A DNA stretch of 64,000 nucleotides. It comes from Sinorhizobium saheli (GTDB lineage Bacteria; Pseudomonadota; Alphaproteobacteria; Rhizobiales; Rhizobiaceae). A program made the translations under genes and the position numbers. The notes beneath the pieces were generated by a model that had not been told where the DNA came from, ran no database searches, and worked only from the letters and a program-made list of their open reading frames with translations. The stretch is from the NCBI RefSeq assembly GCF_001651875.1, contig NZ_LNQB01000067.1, positions 55,223 through 119,222 of the forward strand, in the 5' to 3' direction. Positions 1-9,784 of the stretch are shown piece after piece. The stretch's first letter is position 1, and every line of letters begins with the position of its first letter.

Positions 1-3000
1 GCTCAAGGCGGCGATCTGATCGGTCGAGAGCGTCGCGATGTCAGCGGTGCTCAAGGCGGCGACCTGCCCGGAGGTGAGCGCCCGCACTTGGCCGCTGGTC
101 AAGGCTGCGACCTGACCGGTGCTCATGGCATCGACCTGCCGGGTGCTCAGCGCCGCGACGGCGGCAGTGCCCAATGCGGCGATCTGCTCGGTGGAAAAGG
201 CAGCGATGACATCCGTTGCCAGGCCCGCGACGAGGTCGGCGCCAATCGCGGCGATGTCCTCGATCGACAATGCCCCTATGTCTTCCGTCCCGAGCGCGGA
301 GGCTTGTCGCGAGGTCAACGCGCCGACCTGGCTGGCGGAGAGGGCCGCAATCTGGTCCGAACTCAGGGCAGCGATCTGCCTGGTGCCGAGCCCGGCGACG
401 CCGGCGGTGCTGAGCGAATCGATCTGCTCGGTCGAGAGCGAAGCGACGGCGGCCGTGGAGAGACCGGCAATGGCGCCCGCGGCGATCGCCGCGATGTCCT
501 TCGTCGAGAACACGGCGATGTCTTCGCTTCCGAGAACCGAGAGCTGGGCCGAGGTGAGAGCGGCGACTTGCGAAGGCGTCAGCGCCTCCATCTGGTCGGT
601 GCTCAAGGCGGCGATCTGCCTGGTGCTCAAGCCCGCAATCGCCGCGGTGCTGAGTGTGGCGATCTGCCCGGTCGAAAGGGCCGCCACGTCGCTCGTGCCG
701 AGCGCGGCGACTTGCGCCGCACTCAGCGCCGCAAGCTGCTTGCTGCTCAAGGCGGAAAGCTGGCTGGAACTCAGCGCATTGACCTGCGCGCTCGTCAGGC
801 CCGCGATGCCGGCGGTGCTCAGCGCCGCGACCTGTCCGGTCGACAGCGCTGCGACGACGGCCGTCGACAGGCTCGATATGGCGCCCGCGCCGATCGCCGC
901 GACGTCCTTGGTCGAGAAGGCCGCGATGTCCTCCGTTCCAAGCGCCGCGAGCTGGGTCGAACTCAGCGCCGCGACCTGGACCGTGGTCAGCGCCGCGAGC
1001 TGGTCGGTGCCGAGCGCAACGATCTGCTTGCTCGTCAAGCCCGCGAGGCCGGCGGTGCTCAGCGCGGCGACCTGCCGGGTCGACAGGGCCGCCAGATCGC
1101 TCGTGCCGAGCGCGGCGACTTGCACCGAACTCAGCGCAGCAACCTGCCCGGTGCCGAGCGCGGCGAGCTGGCCCGTCCCGAGCGCGGCGACCTGACCGGT
1201 GCTGAGGCCGGTGATGCCGGCCGTGCCGAGGCTCACGATCTGCCCGGTCGAGAGCGAAGCGAGAACGGACGTGGTGAGACCCGCTATTGCGCTCGAGCCG
1301 AGCGCGGCGATGTCTTGCGTCGAGAAGACCGCCAGGTCTTCCGTGCCCAGGGCCGCAAGCTGCGTCGAGCTCAGAACGCCGATCTGGGCCGAGCTCAGCG
1401 CCTCCATCTGCGCGGTGCTCAGGGCAACGATCTGCCTGGTGCCGAGCCCCGTGATCGCGGCCTTGCTCAGCGCAACGATCTGGCCGGACGAGAACGCCGC
1501 GAGATCCTGAGCCTCCAGGGCAGCGACCTGATCGGCGCTCAGCATGGCAACCTGCTTCGTGCCGAGTGCCGCGATCTGGTCGGAGGACAGGGCCTCCATC
1601 TGATCAGACGTCAGGCCCTTGAGGCCGGCTGCGCCGAGGACGGCGATCTGGTCGGAGGAGAGGGCCGCGACCTTCTCGGTGCCGAGGGCGGCAACCTGCG
1701 TCGCCTTGAGCACGGCGACCTGCCTGGTGCTCAAGGCAGCGACCTGATCGGCACTGAGCGCGTCGATCTGGTCGGTGGTCAATCCCGCGACCGCGGCCGT
1801 GCCAAGCGCGGCGATCTGGTCTGAGGAGAGGGTCGAGATGACATCCGTCGACAACCCCGCAATACCGCCCGCACCGATCGCTGCGATATCGGCACTGGAG
1901 AGCGCCGCTATATCCTCCTCGCTCAGGGCCGAAAGCTGCGCGGAGCTGAGAACAGCCACCTGGGCGGTCGAAAGGGCGGCGATCTGATCAGTGGACAAAG
2001 CGGCGATCTGATCGGCGCTGAGGCCGGTGACGCCCTTGGTGCTCAAGGCGGCGATCTGTGCCGTGGAGAGCGCTTCGACGAGGTCGGTCGTCAGCCCCGA
2101 AATGGCGCCCGCGCCGATCGCCGCCATTTCGGCGCTGGAGAACGTTGCCACGTCGTCCGCATGGAAGATCGCCAGCTGCTCGGCGCGAAGGGCGGCGATC
2201 TGGGTCGAGGAAAGCGCCTCGACCTGGGCCGTGGACAAGGCGTCGATCTGCTCGGAGCCGAGGCCAAGGATGCCTTTCGTGCTCAGTGCCGCGACCTGGG
2301 CGGTCGAGAACGCGGCGACATTCTCCGCGCTCAAAGCGGCGACCTGCACCGAACCCAGCACCCGGACCTGCATCGTGGACAGGGCGGCGGCCTGGCCGGT
2401 GGAGAGGGCGGCGAGCTGTGCGGTCGTCAGGCTCGCGACCGCACTCGTGCCGAGGGCGGCAAGCTGGGCCGTGGAAAGCGCGGCGATCGCCTCCGTGCTG
2501 AAGCCGGTCACGGCCTGGCTGGTGATTGCGGCGATATCGGCGGTCGAGAACGTTGCTATGCCTTCGGTCGCCAGGGCTTCGATCTGCCGCGAGCTCAGCG
2601 CCTTCACCTGCGAGACGGACAGCGCCTCGGCCTGGCCGGCCGACAGGGCGGCGATCTGCAGGCTCGTCAGGTTCGCGATCGCACTCGTGCCCAGCGCCGC
2701 GACCTGGTCGGTGGAGAGGGATGCGATGACATCGGTGGTCAGCCCCGGCGCCGCCTTGTTGCCGATCGCCGCGATTTCGCCGGTCGAGAATGTCGCGATG
2801 GCGTCCGTTCCGAGCGCGGCAACCTGCACTGCGCTCAGCACCTTCACCTGCGCGGCAGAAAGGGCTTCCGCCTGCGTGGGCGACAGCGCGGCGATCTGGT
2901 CGGTCGTCAGGCCCGGGATTCCCTTGGCGCTCAGCGCTGCGATCTGATCGGTGGACAGGGCCGCGACATTCTGCGTGCCGAGGGCCGCGACTTGCGCCGC

Positions 3001-4251
3001 ACTGAATGTCCTGAGCTGTGCCGCGGAAAGGGCCGCGGCCTGGTCGGTCGACAGGGCGGCGATCTGCGCGGCCGTCAGGCTCGAAACCGCACTGGTGCTG
3101 AGCGCCGCCACCTGCTCGGCGGAAAGCGCGGAGATGGCCTCGGTGCCGAGACCCTTGACGGCCAGGTTGGTGATCGCGGCGATGTCGGCGGTCGAGAAGG
3201 TCGCGATATCCTCCGCCCCGAGCGCTGCGATCTGCCTCAGGCTCAGCGCCCTCACCTGTGCGGCGGACAATGCCTCGACCTGGTCGGTCGACAGGGCGGC
3301 GACCTGTGCCGTCGTCAGGCTCGAGACCGCACTCGTGCTGAACGCGGCAACCTGGGCGGTGGAAAGCGCGGCGATGGCGCCGCTCGCCAGGCCCGATACG
3401 GCCTTGTTGCTGATCGCCGCGATTTCGGAGACTGAGAACCGCTCCATGGCGTCGGGATCGAGCGCCCCGAGCTGCGCCGCGCTCAGCGCCTTCACCTGCG
3501 CGACCGACAGCGCCTCGACCTGATCGGCCGACAGGGCAGCGACCATGTCCGTCGAAAGGCCCGCGATCGCCAGGGTGCTCAGTGCGGCAATCTGGTCGGT
3601 CGAAAGCGCGGCGATGCCGCCCGCGCCCAGCGCCCCGACTTGCGACCCCTTCAGCGCGCCGATCTGGACCGTCGTCAGGGCGGCGATCTGGTCGGCGGAC
3701 AAGGCGGCGATCTGCGCGGTCGAAAGGCCTGCGATCGCGCGCGTGCTGAAGGCCGCAACCTGGGCGGAAGAAAGGGAGGCGACGACATCCGCGGCAAGCC
3801 CCGTTACGGCCTTTCCATCGATGGCCGCGATGTCGGCGGTAGAGAAGGCCGCGAGATCCTCGTCGCTCAAGACAGAAAGCTGAGCCGCGTTGAGGACGGC
3901 GACCTGGGAGGCACTGAACGCCTCCGCCTGCTCCGTCGTCAATCCGTCGATCTGGGTGGTGGTGAGCGCCGCAACCTGGTTCGTGCCCAGGCTTTCGATG
4001 TCACTCTTGTCAAGCACGGCCAACTGATCCAGCGTCAGGCCGACGATTGCGGTCTGGGAGATCGCCCGCAACTGGCGGGAGCTGAGGATATCGACATCCT
4101 CCGTGTCCAAAGCCGCGATCTGCGCCGAAGAGAGCGCCTTGATCTGGCTGGTGGAAAGCGACGCCACGTCTTCCGTCGTCCAGGCAGAAACGCTCGCCGT
4201 CGATAGCGACCTGATCTGGCTGACACTGAGGGAAGGAATGGTCGTGCTCAT
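1..4251 (-). CDS. Giant octapeptide-repeat protein, N-terminal 1417 codons (3' end outside window)
   Basis: An uninterrupted minus-strand frame runs from an ATG at 4251-4249 to base 1. It has no stop in the window, so the gene is partial at its 3' end. After a short start (MSTTIPSLSVSQIRSL) nearly everything is an eight-residue repeat with consensus L-[ST]-[ST]-x-[QD]-[IV]-x-[AS], for example LSTDQIAA or LSTAQVAA, about 175 copies in a 24-nt register. A longer motif, FSTADIAAI, recurs at spacings that are exact multiples of 24 nt. There is no N-terminal signal peptide and no cysteine-rich or enzymatic domain in the visible part. A weak AAGGG lies about 8 nt before the start. Function is unknown. 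Such proteins are often labelled adhesin-like or beta-strand repeat proteins. A type I secretion signal, if present, would be in the unseen C-terminus. The frame itself is certain; the function is not. Confidence 0.88.
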   Translation of the reverse strand, partial: MSTTIPSLSVSQIRSLSTASVSAWTTEDVASLSTSQIKALSSAQIAALDTEDVDILSSRQLRAISQTAIVGLTLDQLAVLDKSDIESLGTNQVAALTTTQIDGLTTEQAEAFSASQVAVLNAAQLSVLSDEDLAAFSTADIAAIDGKAVTGLAADVVASLSSAQVAAFSTRAIAGLSTAQIAALSADQIAALTTVQIGALKGSQVGALGAGGIAALSTDQIAALSTLAIAGLSTDMVAALSADQVEALSVAQVKALSAAQLGALDPDAMERFSVSEIAAISNKAVSGLASGAIAALSTAQVAAFSTSAVSSLTTAQVAALSTDQVEALSAAQVRALSLRQIAALGAEDIATFSTADIAAITNLAVKGLGTEAISALSAEQVAALSTSAVSSLTAAQIAALSTDQAAALSAAQLRTFSAAQVAALGTQNVAALSTDQIAALSAKGIPGLTTDQIAALSPTQAEALSAAQVKVLSAVQVAALGTDAIATFSTGEIAAIGNKAAPGLTTDVIASLSTDQVAALGTSAIANLTSLQIAALSAGQAEALSVSQVKALSSRQIEALATEGIATFSTADIAAITSQAVTGFSTEAIAALSTAQLAALGTSAVASLTTAQLAALSTGQAAALSTMQVRVLGSVQVAALSAENVAAFSTAQVAALSTKGILGLGSEQIDALSTAQVEALSSTQIAALRAEQLAIFHADDVATFSSAEMAAIGAGAISGLTTDLVEALSTAQIAALSTKGVTGLSADQIAALSTDQIAALSTAQVAVLSSAQLSALSEEDIAALSSADIAAIGAGGIAGLSTDVISTLSSDQIAALGTAAVAGLTTDQIDALSADQVAALSTRQVAVLKATQVAALGTEKVAALSSDQIAVLGAAGLKGLTSDQMEALSSDQIAALGTKQVAMLSADQVAALEAQDLAAFSSGQIVALSKAAITGLGTRQIVALSTAQMEALSSAQIGVLSSTQLAALGTEDLAVFSTQDIAALGSSAIAGLTTSVLASLSTGQIVSLGTAGITGLSTGQVAALGTGQLAALGTGQVAALSSVQVAALGTSDLAALSTRQVAALSTAGLAGLTSKQIVALGTDQLAALTTVQVAALSSTQLAALGTEDIAAFSTKDVAAIGAGAISSLSTAVVAALSTGQVAALSTAGIAGLTSAQVNALSSSQLSALSSKQLAALSAAQVAALGTSDVAALSTGQIATLSTAAIAGLSTRQIAALSTDQMEALTPSQVAALTSAQLSVLGSEDIAVFSTKDIAAIAAGAIAGLSTAAVASLSTEQIDSLSTAGVAGLGTRQIAALSSDQIAALSASQVGALTSRQASALGTEDIGALSIEDIAAIGADLVAGLATDVIAAFSTEQIAALGTAAVAALSTRQVDAMSTGQVAALTSGQVRALTSGQVAALSTADIATLSTDQIAALS

Positions 4252-4394
4252 GCGTGAACCCTTGAGGCTTATAGCGAATCGCCTGTCCAACCCGCCGCCG
4301 GGAGGGCGCGCGGCCGTACGCTACCATCGATAGGGGGACTGGCTTGCCTGAACCTGAAGTTGGCACGCGAAAGCAGATTCTTTTCAAGGCGTTA

Positions 4395-4416
4395 AAGCCC
4401 GGTGCCGTCCGGGCTT
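4395..4416 (-). terminator. Stem-loop downstream of the MHS permease
   Basis: AAGCCCGG and CCGGGCTT form an 8-bp stem with a six-base loop, about 90 nt past the stop of the minus-strand permease. The following T run is short, so termination is plausible but not certain. Confidence 0.4.
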
Positions 4417-4503
4417 GCGATCGACCGGGGGATTCCTGGCGCGAGCGTCTCGGCTTCGCGCCTGCGCGGCAGCCGTTTTCGGCCGCCGCGAGCGGCGTGA
4501 CCG

Positions 4504-5832
4504 TTACGATCCGGCTCTCGGCTCGACCGGCTGCCATATGCTTATCCTGCGGGTCTCGGGCATCAGGTACAGCGCGAGCAGGAAACAAACGGCAGGAACG
4601 GCGATCGGATAGATCAGCGCGTAGCCGACGCTGTTGGTGGCCGCGAAGGCCGCCGAGGTGACGAAGGGCACCAAGCCGCCGCCCCAGCCGTTGCCGATGT
4701 GATACGGCACCGACACCGACGTGTAGCGAATCCTGCCGGGAAAATATTCCGCCAGGAACGCCCCGACCGGGCCATAGACCATCCCGACATAGCAGACGAG
4801 GATGAAGATGATGAAGATCGCGGTCGGATAATTGATGTTGTCGGGCTGCGTGACCGTTCCGAGCCACAGATACAGCGGGTAATAGGTGATCGCGGCGAGC
4901 AACATGCCGCTGAGGATTACCGGCTTGCGGCCGATGATGTCCGACAACCAGCCGAAGAAGATCAGGCTCGGTGTCGCAAGGAGCAGCGCCGCTCCGACGA
5001 TATAGGCCGAGCTCAGCGCATCGACCTTGGAGACCTGCTGCAGAAAGTACAGGGCCCAGAACTGGCCGCTGTACCAGACAACGCCTTGCCCGATCAGCAC
5101 GATGGTGGCGATCCCGACATATTTCGCGTTGGAGCTGAGGAACGCCTCCCTCCACGGATTCCGGGTCATCTGCCCCTTCGCCCTGATCTCCTGGAAGATC
5201 GGCGTCTCCTGGAGCTGGAGCCGGATGTATATCGCGATGGCGACCAGCAGGAACGACATGAGGAAGGGAACGCGCCACGCCCATGCCTCGAAGACCTCAT
5301 TGCCGAAATAGGTGCGCGTCGCGATGATCACGCCGAGCGACACCACGATCCCGAGCGTCGGCGAGGTCTGGAGCCAGCCGGTATAATAGCCGCGGCGTTC
5401 GTCGGGCACATGCTCGGCAACGTAGGTGATGGCGCCGCCATACTCGCCGCCCAGGCACAGGCCCTGGATCATCCTGAGGCCGAAGAGCAGGAACGCCGCG
5501 GTCAGGCCGATCGCCTCGTAGGATGGGATCAGGCCGATCGCGCCGGTGCCGAGGCCCATTCCGCTGAGCGTCATGAGGAACGTGTATTTACGGCCGACCC
5601 GGTCGCCCATCCAGCCGAACAGGAACGCGCCCAGCGGGCGGATCAGGAAGCCCGCGGTGAAGAGCGCGATGGTACTCAGCAGCGCCGCGACCGGGTGCGA
5701 CGGTTCAAAGAACTTGACCGACAGGACCGCGGCCAGGCTCCCGAAGATATAAAAGTCATACCATTCAATGATATTTCCCACCGAGGCGGCAACGATCACG
5801 CGGCGGAAATCCGTCGGGACTTGAAGAGCCAT
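4504..5832 (-). CDS. MFS transporter, metabolite:H+ symporter (MHS) family
   Basis: This 442-residue inner-membrane permease has the layout of the MHS branch of the major facilitator superfamily (KgtP, ProP, ShiA relatives). Near residues 14-27 it has GNIIEWYDFYIFG. Around residues 60-80 comes the loop 2-3 signature with RPLGAFLFGWMGDRVGRK. It shows about twelve hydrophobic segments. MHS members import organic acids, betaines or shikimate-like compounds with protons; the substrate here cannot be read from sequence. The ATG at 5832 follows GGGAGGAA. The gene lies 138 nt downstream of a Gfo/Idh oxidoreductase on the same strand and probably shares its transcript, which suggests a sugar-acid-like substrate. 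Family is secure; substrate is inference. Confidence 0.9.
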   Translation of the reverse strand: MALQVPTDFRRVIVAASVGNIIEWYDFYIFGSLAAVLSVKFFEPSHPVAALLSTIALFTAGFLIRPLGAFLFGWMGDRVGRKYTFLMTLSGMGLGTGAIGLIPSYEAIGLTAAFLLFGLRMIQGLCLGGEYGGAITYVAEHVPDERRGYYTGWLQTSPTLGIVVSLGVIIATRTYFGNEVFEAWAWRVPFLMSFLLVAIAIYIRLQLQETPIFQEIRAKGQMTRNPWREAFLSSNAKYVGIATIVLIGQGVVWYSGQFWALYFLQQVSKVDALSSAYIVGAALLLATPSLIFFGWLSDIIGRKPVILSGMLLAAITYYPLYLWLGTVTQPDNINYPTAIFIIFILVCYVGMVYGPVGAFLAEYFPGRIRYTSVSVPYHIGNGWGGGLVPFVTSAAFAATNSVGYALIYPIAVPAVCFLLALYLMPETRRISIWQPVEPRAGS

Positions 5833-5970
5833 GTTGGTTCCTCCCGTTTTAGGACATGGCCTGCGAAATCCTGCACTCTAGCACGAAATTCCCCGATCAC
5901 GAACCGGCGCCCCCCGGCGAGTGCCGCAGGGTCAACGGAAAGCGCACCTCTTCTTTTTCTAAAGCGGACG

Positions 5971-6990
5971 TTACGGCCGTTGCGGCTGGCCGCTTTCGGC
6001 GGCGGCGAGGATCGCCGCAATGAGGCGATGGACCTTCAGCGCCTCGCGCCCGTCCACGCGCGGCGCATGTCCGTGCTCGATCGCATCGAGGAAATCGGCG
6101 AGCACCGCACGGTGATGGTGATGCGGAAAGGCCATGGGGTCGGCGCCGGCGCCGCCCGCCGCTTCGTCTTCGATCGAGATTTCGCTTCCATCATGGAAGG
6201 AAGCGGCAAGGCTTCGCCCGCCGAGGCGCGCCATGCCGCGCGTGCCGATGATGTCGATCTCGTCCGGATAGCCGGGATAGGCGCAGGTGGTGGCGCTCAC
6301 CGTGCCGATCGCGGCATTTGCGAAGCGGATCGCCGCCATCGCCAGATCCTCGGTCTCCATGCGGTGCACCTTGCTGGTCGTCGCATAGGCGTTGACCTCC
6401 TCGGGAAGCCCGGCGAGCGAGATCAGGAGGTCGAGCGTATGGATCGCCTGGGTCAGCAGCACGCCGCCGCCATCGCGGGCACGCGTGCCGCGACCCGGCT
6501 GATCGTAATAGCTTTGCGGCCGCCAGTTGTGCAGGCGGGCCGAGGCGCTGACGATTTCGCCGAGCCGCCCCTCGTCGATGAGCTGCGCAAGGGCCCGGCT
6601 TACCGGCCGGAACCGGTGCTGCAGAACGGTGCCAAGCTTGACGCCGGCGCGCTCCGCCGTCTCGACCAGAGCCTCCACCCGCTCGCCGGTAATCTCCAGC
6701 GGCTTTTCGAGAAGCACGTGCTTGCCCGCTTCGGCAGCGCGCCTCACGAGCTCGAGATGCGTATTCGGCGGCGTCAGTACCAGGACGGCCGCGATCGACC
6801 GGTCATCGAAGATCGTTTCGGCCGCGTCGCAGACGGCGAAGCCATAGGTGTCGGAAAATGCGCGCCGCCGCGCCGCGGTCGGACTGAAGGCGGCGGCGAC
6901 CTCGACCCTGTCCTCAAGATCGAGCAGGCTTTTGGCATGCGGCGCCGCTGCCATGCCGAGCCCGATCACGCCGACGCGCAGCCTTGCCAT
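5971..6990 (-). CDS. Gfo/Idh/MocA family NAD(P)-dependent oxidoreductase
   Basis: This 339-residue protein starts with a Rossmann motif (GVIGLGMAAAPHAKSL, residues 7-22). The family's EKP motif (EKPLEIT) is at about residue 95, followed by the C-terminal substrate domain with conserved histidines (AIHTLDLL). These enzymes oxidise or reduce sugars, inositols and related polyols with NAD(P). The gene is divergent from the uxaC-TRAP-kdu cluster across a 223-nt AT-rich region and upstream of an MHS permease, so a role in sugar-acid metabolism is likely. The exact substrate is not determinable. Confidence 0.88.
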   Translation of the reverse strand: MARLRVGVIGLGMAAAPHAKSLLDLEDRVEVAAAFSPTAARRRAFSDTYGFAVCDAAETIFDDRSIAAVLVLTPPNTHLELVRRAAEAGKHVLLEKPLEITGERVEALVETAERAGVKLGTVLQHRFRPVSRALAQLIDEGRLGEIVSASARLHNWRPQSYYDQPGRGTRARDGGGVLLTQAIHTLDLLISLAGLPEEVNAYATTSKVHRMETEDLAMAAIRFANAAIGTVSATTCAYPGYPDEIDIIGTRGMARLGGRSLAASFHDGSEISIEDEAAGGAGADPMAFPHHHHRAVLADFLDAIEHGHAPRVDGREALKVHRLIAAILAAAESGQPQRP

Positions 6991-7213
6991 CTCAGAGCCT
7001 CCGATCGAAAGCGCCCGGCAGGCGCAAAGACGGGTGCGCGCCGGTCAGTCTCGCATTGCGCATGGGTTTCCTCCCCGTTCTCCTCATCTCTTGCCTACCC
7101 CGAGTGGCCGGCATCGCGCAAGAAATTCGTCATACAACATCATCAATTTTGTATGTTGACATTATATTTTACAAGCCGTAGCCATAACGGACCTGTTGGA
7201 GGAGCGGGCTAGA
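6991..7213. promoter_or_regulatory. Divergent regulatory region between oxidoreductase and uxaC
   Basis: An AT-rich stretch around 7128-7175 contrasts with the GC-rich surroundings. It contains TTGACA at 7156-7161, a possible -35 element for uxaC, and TTGTA/TACAA half-sites around it that could bind the GntR-type regulator encoded at 11641. No clear -10 element was seen. GGAGGAG at 7198-7204 is the uxaC ribosome binding site. Confidence 0.4.
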
Positions 7214-8623
7214 ATGGCGGGACTGATCGATCCAGATCTTCTGTTTCCGGGGGACGAGCGCACGCGTGCGGTGGCGCGAAACCTCTATACCGAAGTGAAA
7301 GGGCTGCCGATCGTGAGCCCGCACGGGCACACCGAGCCACGCTGGTATGCGCTCGACGAGCCGTTCCCCGATCCCGCGCAACTCCTGATCGTGCCGGACC
7401 ATTATGTCTTCCGCATGCTGTTCAGCCAGGGCGTGAGGCTCGAAGACCTCGGCGTCCCGACGCTCGACGGTTCGCCGGTCGAGACGGATGGCCGTACGAT
7501 CTGGCGGCGCTTCTGCGAAAATTATCATCTCTTCCGCGGGACGCCGACGCGGCTGTGGTTCGACTATACGCTTTCGAATCTCTTCGGCGTCGACGAACTG
7601 CCCTCGGCTGGCAACTCCGACCGGCTCTACGACCGGATTGGCGAATGCCTGGCGCGCCCGGACTATCGCCCCCGCGCGCTCTACGAGCGCTTCAACATAG
7701 AGGTGATCTCCACGACCGACGGCGCCCTGGATCCGTTGGCCTGGCACGCGAAGATCCGCGACAGCGGCTGGAAGGGGCGGGTCGTCCCGGCCTACCGGCC
7801 GGACGCGGTGGTCGATCCGGACTTCGAGGGCTTTTCAGCCAATCTCGACAGGCTTGGCGAGATTACCGGCGCCGACACCGGAAGCTGGTCGGGCTATCTG
7901 GATGCGCACCGTGCCCGGCGGGCCTATTTCAAGGAGTTCGGCGCGACCTCCAGCGACCACGGCCATGCCACGGCCGATACCGCCAATCTGGCGAAAGCGG
8001 AGGCCGCGGCCCTGTTCGACAAGGTGCGCTCCGGCAAGGCGGACGCCAGCGAGCGGCGGCTGTTCCGGGCCCAGATGCTGACGGAAATGGCGAAGATGAG
8101 CCTGGACGACGGGCTCGTGCTGCAGATTCATCCGGGTTCCTTCCGCAACCACGCGCCCGCCGTCATGGCGAAGTTCGGTCGCGACAAGGGCTTCGATATC
8201 CCGACCCGCACCGATTATGTCACCGCGCTGAAGCCGCTGCTCGACGCCGTCGGCCTCGAGCGCGACCTGACCGTCATCCTCTTCACCCTGGACGAGACGA
8301 GCTATGCGCGGGAGCTGGCGCCGCTCGCCGGCGTCTACCCGGCCCTGAAGCTCGGGCCCGCCTGGTGGTTCCACGACAGTCCGGAAGGCATGCGCCGCTT
8401 CCGCGAGATGACCACCGAGACGGCCGGCTTCTACAACACCGTCGGCTTCAACGACGACACCCGGGCCTTTCCGTCGATCCCCGCGCGCCACGACATAGCC
8501 CGCCGGGTCGACTGTGCATTTCTCGCGCGACTTGTCGCGGAACACCGCCTGCGAGAGGACGAGGCGTACGAGCTCGCGCGGGAACTGGCCTACGGCCTCG
8601 CAAAGAAGGCTTACAAGCTCTGA
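7214..8623 (+). CDS. uxaC: Glucuronate/galacturonate isomerase
   Basis: The product (469 residues) belongs to the UxaC family, which interconverts D-glucuronate/fructuronate and D-galacturonate/tagaturonate as the first cytoplasmic step of uronate catabolism. Family features include the N-terminal metal-site segment SPHGHTEP (about residue 35), the NLF/DEL region, and the C-terminal DDTRAF motif before an HDIARR segment. A TTG at 7196 is in frame but sits on the Shine-Dalgarno. The ATG at 7214, 9 nt after GGAGGAG, is the better start. It is the first gene of a run with a TRAP transporter, a GntR regulator, kduI, kduD and a KdgF-like cupin. Confidence 0.95.
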   Translation: MAGLIDPDLLFPGDERTRAVARNLYTEVKGLPIVSPHGHTEPRWYALDEPFPDPAQLLIVPDHYVFRMLFSQGVRLEDLGVPTLDGSPVETDGRTIWRRFCENYHLFRGTPTRLWFDYTLSNLFGVDELPSAGNSDRLYDRIGECLARPDYRPRALYERFNIEVISTTDGALDPLAWHAKIRDSGWKGRVVPAYRPDAVVDPDFEGFSANLDRLGEITGADTGSWSGYLDAHRARRAYFKEFGATSSDHGHATADTANLAKAEAAALFDKVRSGKADASERRLFRAQMLTEMAKMSLDDGLVLQIHPGSFRNHAPAVMAKFGRDKGFDIPTRTDYVTALKPLLDAVGLERDLTVILFTLDETSYARELAPLAGVYPALKLGPAWWFHDSPEGMRRFREMTTETAGFYNTVGFNDDTRAFPSIPARHDIARRVDCAFLARLVAEHRLREDEAYELARELAYGLAKKAYKL

Positions 8624-8654
8624 ACCAATCGATCATGCGAAACGGGAGGAAAGC

Positions 8655-9632
8655 ATGAAACACTTCGCAAAACTGGCGGCCGGCCTGTTCGTTGCCGCTT
8701 CATTCATGGCCACCGCGGCCAGCGCCCAGACGGTGCTGCGCTCGTCCGATACCCATCCGGACGGCTATCCGACGGTCGAGGCGGTCAAATATTTCGGCGA
8801 ACTGGTCAAGGAGCGTACGGCCGGTCGTTACGCCGTCGACGTCTACCATTCCGCGCAACTCGGCGAGGAAAAGGACACGATCGAACAGGTCCGCTCCGGC
8901 GTCATCGAGCTGAACCGCGTTTCGATGGCACCCTTCAACGGCACGGTGAAGGAATCGATCGTTCCGGCCCTGCCCTATCTCTTCCGTTCGGAAGAACACA
9001 TGCACAAGGTCATGGACGGCGCGATCGGCGACCAGATCAAGAAGGCCTTCGAAGGGGCCGGGCTGGTGGTGCTTGCCTATTATGATGCCGGCTCGCGCTC
9101 CTTCTACAACAAGCAGAAGCCGATCAACTCGGTTGCCGACATGAAGGGCCTGAAGTTCCGCGTCATCCAGTCCGACATCTTCGTCGACATGGTGGCAGCG
9201 CTCGGCGCGAACGCGACGCCGATGCCCTATGGCGAAGTCTATTCTTCAATCGAAACCGGCGTCATCGACGGCGCGGAAAACAACTTTCCGAGCTACGATA
9301 CCGCCAAGCATTTCGAGGTGGCCAAGAACTTCTCGCTCGACGAGCACACGATTCTTCCCGAGGTGTTCGTGATGAACAAGGCCGCCTTCGACAAGCTGAC
9401 CCCGGAAGACCAGGAGATCTTCAAGCAGGCCGCCAAGGACAGCGTCGCCAAGCAGCGCGAGCTCTGGGCGGCCAAGGTCAGCGAGTCGCGCGCCAAGGTC
9501 GAGGCCGCCGGCGCGAAGATCACCACGCCCGACAAGCAGGGTTTCATCGACGCGATGAAGCCGGTCTACGAAAAGCACGTCACCGACCCGGTCCTGAAAA
9601 AGATGGTCGAGGACGTGCAGGCGGTTCAGTGA
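8655..9632 (+). CDS. dctP: TRAP transporter periplasmic substrate-binding protein (DctP family)
   Basis: This 325-residue protein has a classic signal peptide ([20 protein letters not shown], cleavage near ASA-QT), so it is exported to the periplasm. DctP-family features include the DTHPDGYP start of the mature protein, the ligand-binding GLKFRV segment with the conserved arginine (about residue 175), and the DGAENN motif near residue 215 typical of uronate/C4-acid binding members. It is followed by its small and large permeases. Uronate uptake is the likely job given the uxaC, kduI and kduD neighbours, but the ligand is inferred. GGGAGGA precedes the ATG. Confidence 0.93.
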   Translation: MKHFAKLAAGLFVAASFMATAASAQTVLRSSDTHPDGYPTVEAVKYFGELVKERTAGRYAVDVYHSAQLGEEKDTIEQVRSGVIELNRVSMAPFNGTVKESIVPALPYLFRSEEHMHKVMDGAIGDQIKKAFEGAGLVVLAYYDAGSRSFYNKQKPINSVADMKGLKFRVIQSDIFVDMVAALGANATPMPYGEVYSSIETGVIDGAENNFPSYDTAKHFEVAKNFSLDEHTILPEVFVMNKAAFDKLTPEDQEIFKQAAKDSVAKQRELWAAKVSESRAKVEAAGAKITTPDKQGFIDAMKPVYEKHVTDPVLKKMVEDVQAVQ

Positions 9633-9641
9633 CGAGACCGA

Positions 9642-9760
9642 CGGGCAGGCTTGCAGCGCCGCGCGTCTTATCAGACGCGCAAGGGTCGCCGTAGCGCTTT
9701 GAACTGCTGCATGTCTCTTAAATCGATGTCGGTTCAAGGAGACATGCAGTGGCCTGCCCG
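9642..9760. repeat. Nested palindromic intergenic element between dctP and dctQ
   Basis: Three inverted repeats are nested or adjacent. The outer pair is CGGGCAGGC (9642-9650) with GCCTGCCCG (9752-9760). An inner hairpin is GCGCGTCT-TATC-AGACGCGC (9661-9680). An 11-bp pair is CTGCATGTCTC (9707-9717) with GAGACATGCAG (9739-9749), with further pairing inside its loop. A diverged relative lies at 29481-29577, so this is a dispersed repeat. It resembles the mosaic intergenic elements known in rhizobia (from memory). It could modulate expression between binding protein and permease genes. Confidence 0.7.
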
Positions 9761-9784
9761 CCTCTCTTTGAGGGAATGAAGACT

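Noticed and set aside
88..4206. Long plus-strand frames (up to 578 codons) over the octad array
   Set aside because: Their translation is repetitive Arg/Asp/Gly-rich text produced by the 24-nt periodicity on the opposite strand of the real minus-strand gene.
1..4251. Possible TAL-effector-like repeats (LTPEQVVAI resemblance)
   Set aside because: The unit is 8 residues, not the 33-35 residues of TALE repeats, and no hypervariable di-residue pattern is seen; the resemblance is coincidental.
4699..7212. 837-codon plus-strand frame
   Set aside because: It is antisense to the MHS permease and oxidoreductase genes, with low-complexity charged composition and no domain.
9249..9737. Minus-strand frame antisense to dctP
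   Set aside because: It mirrors the dctP coding region and contains no recognisable motif.
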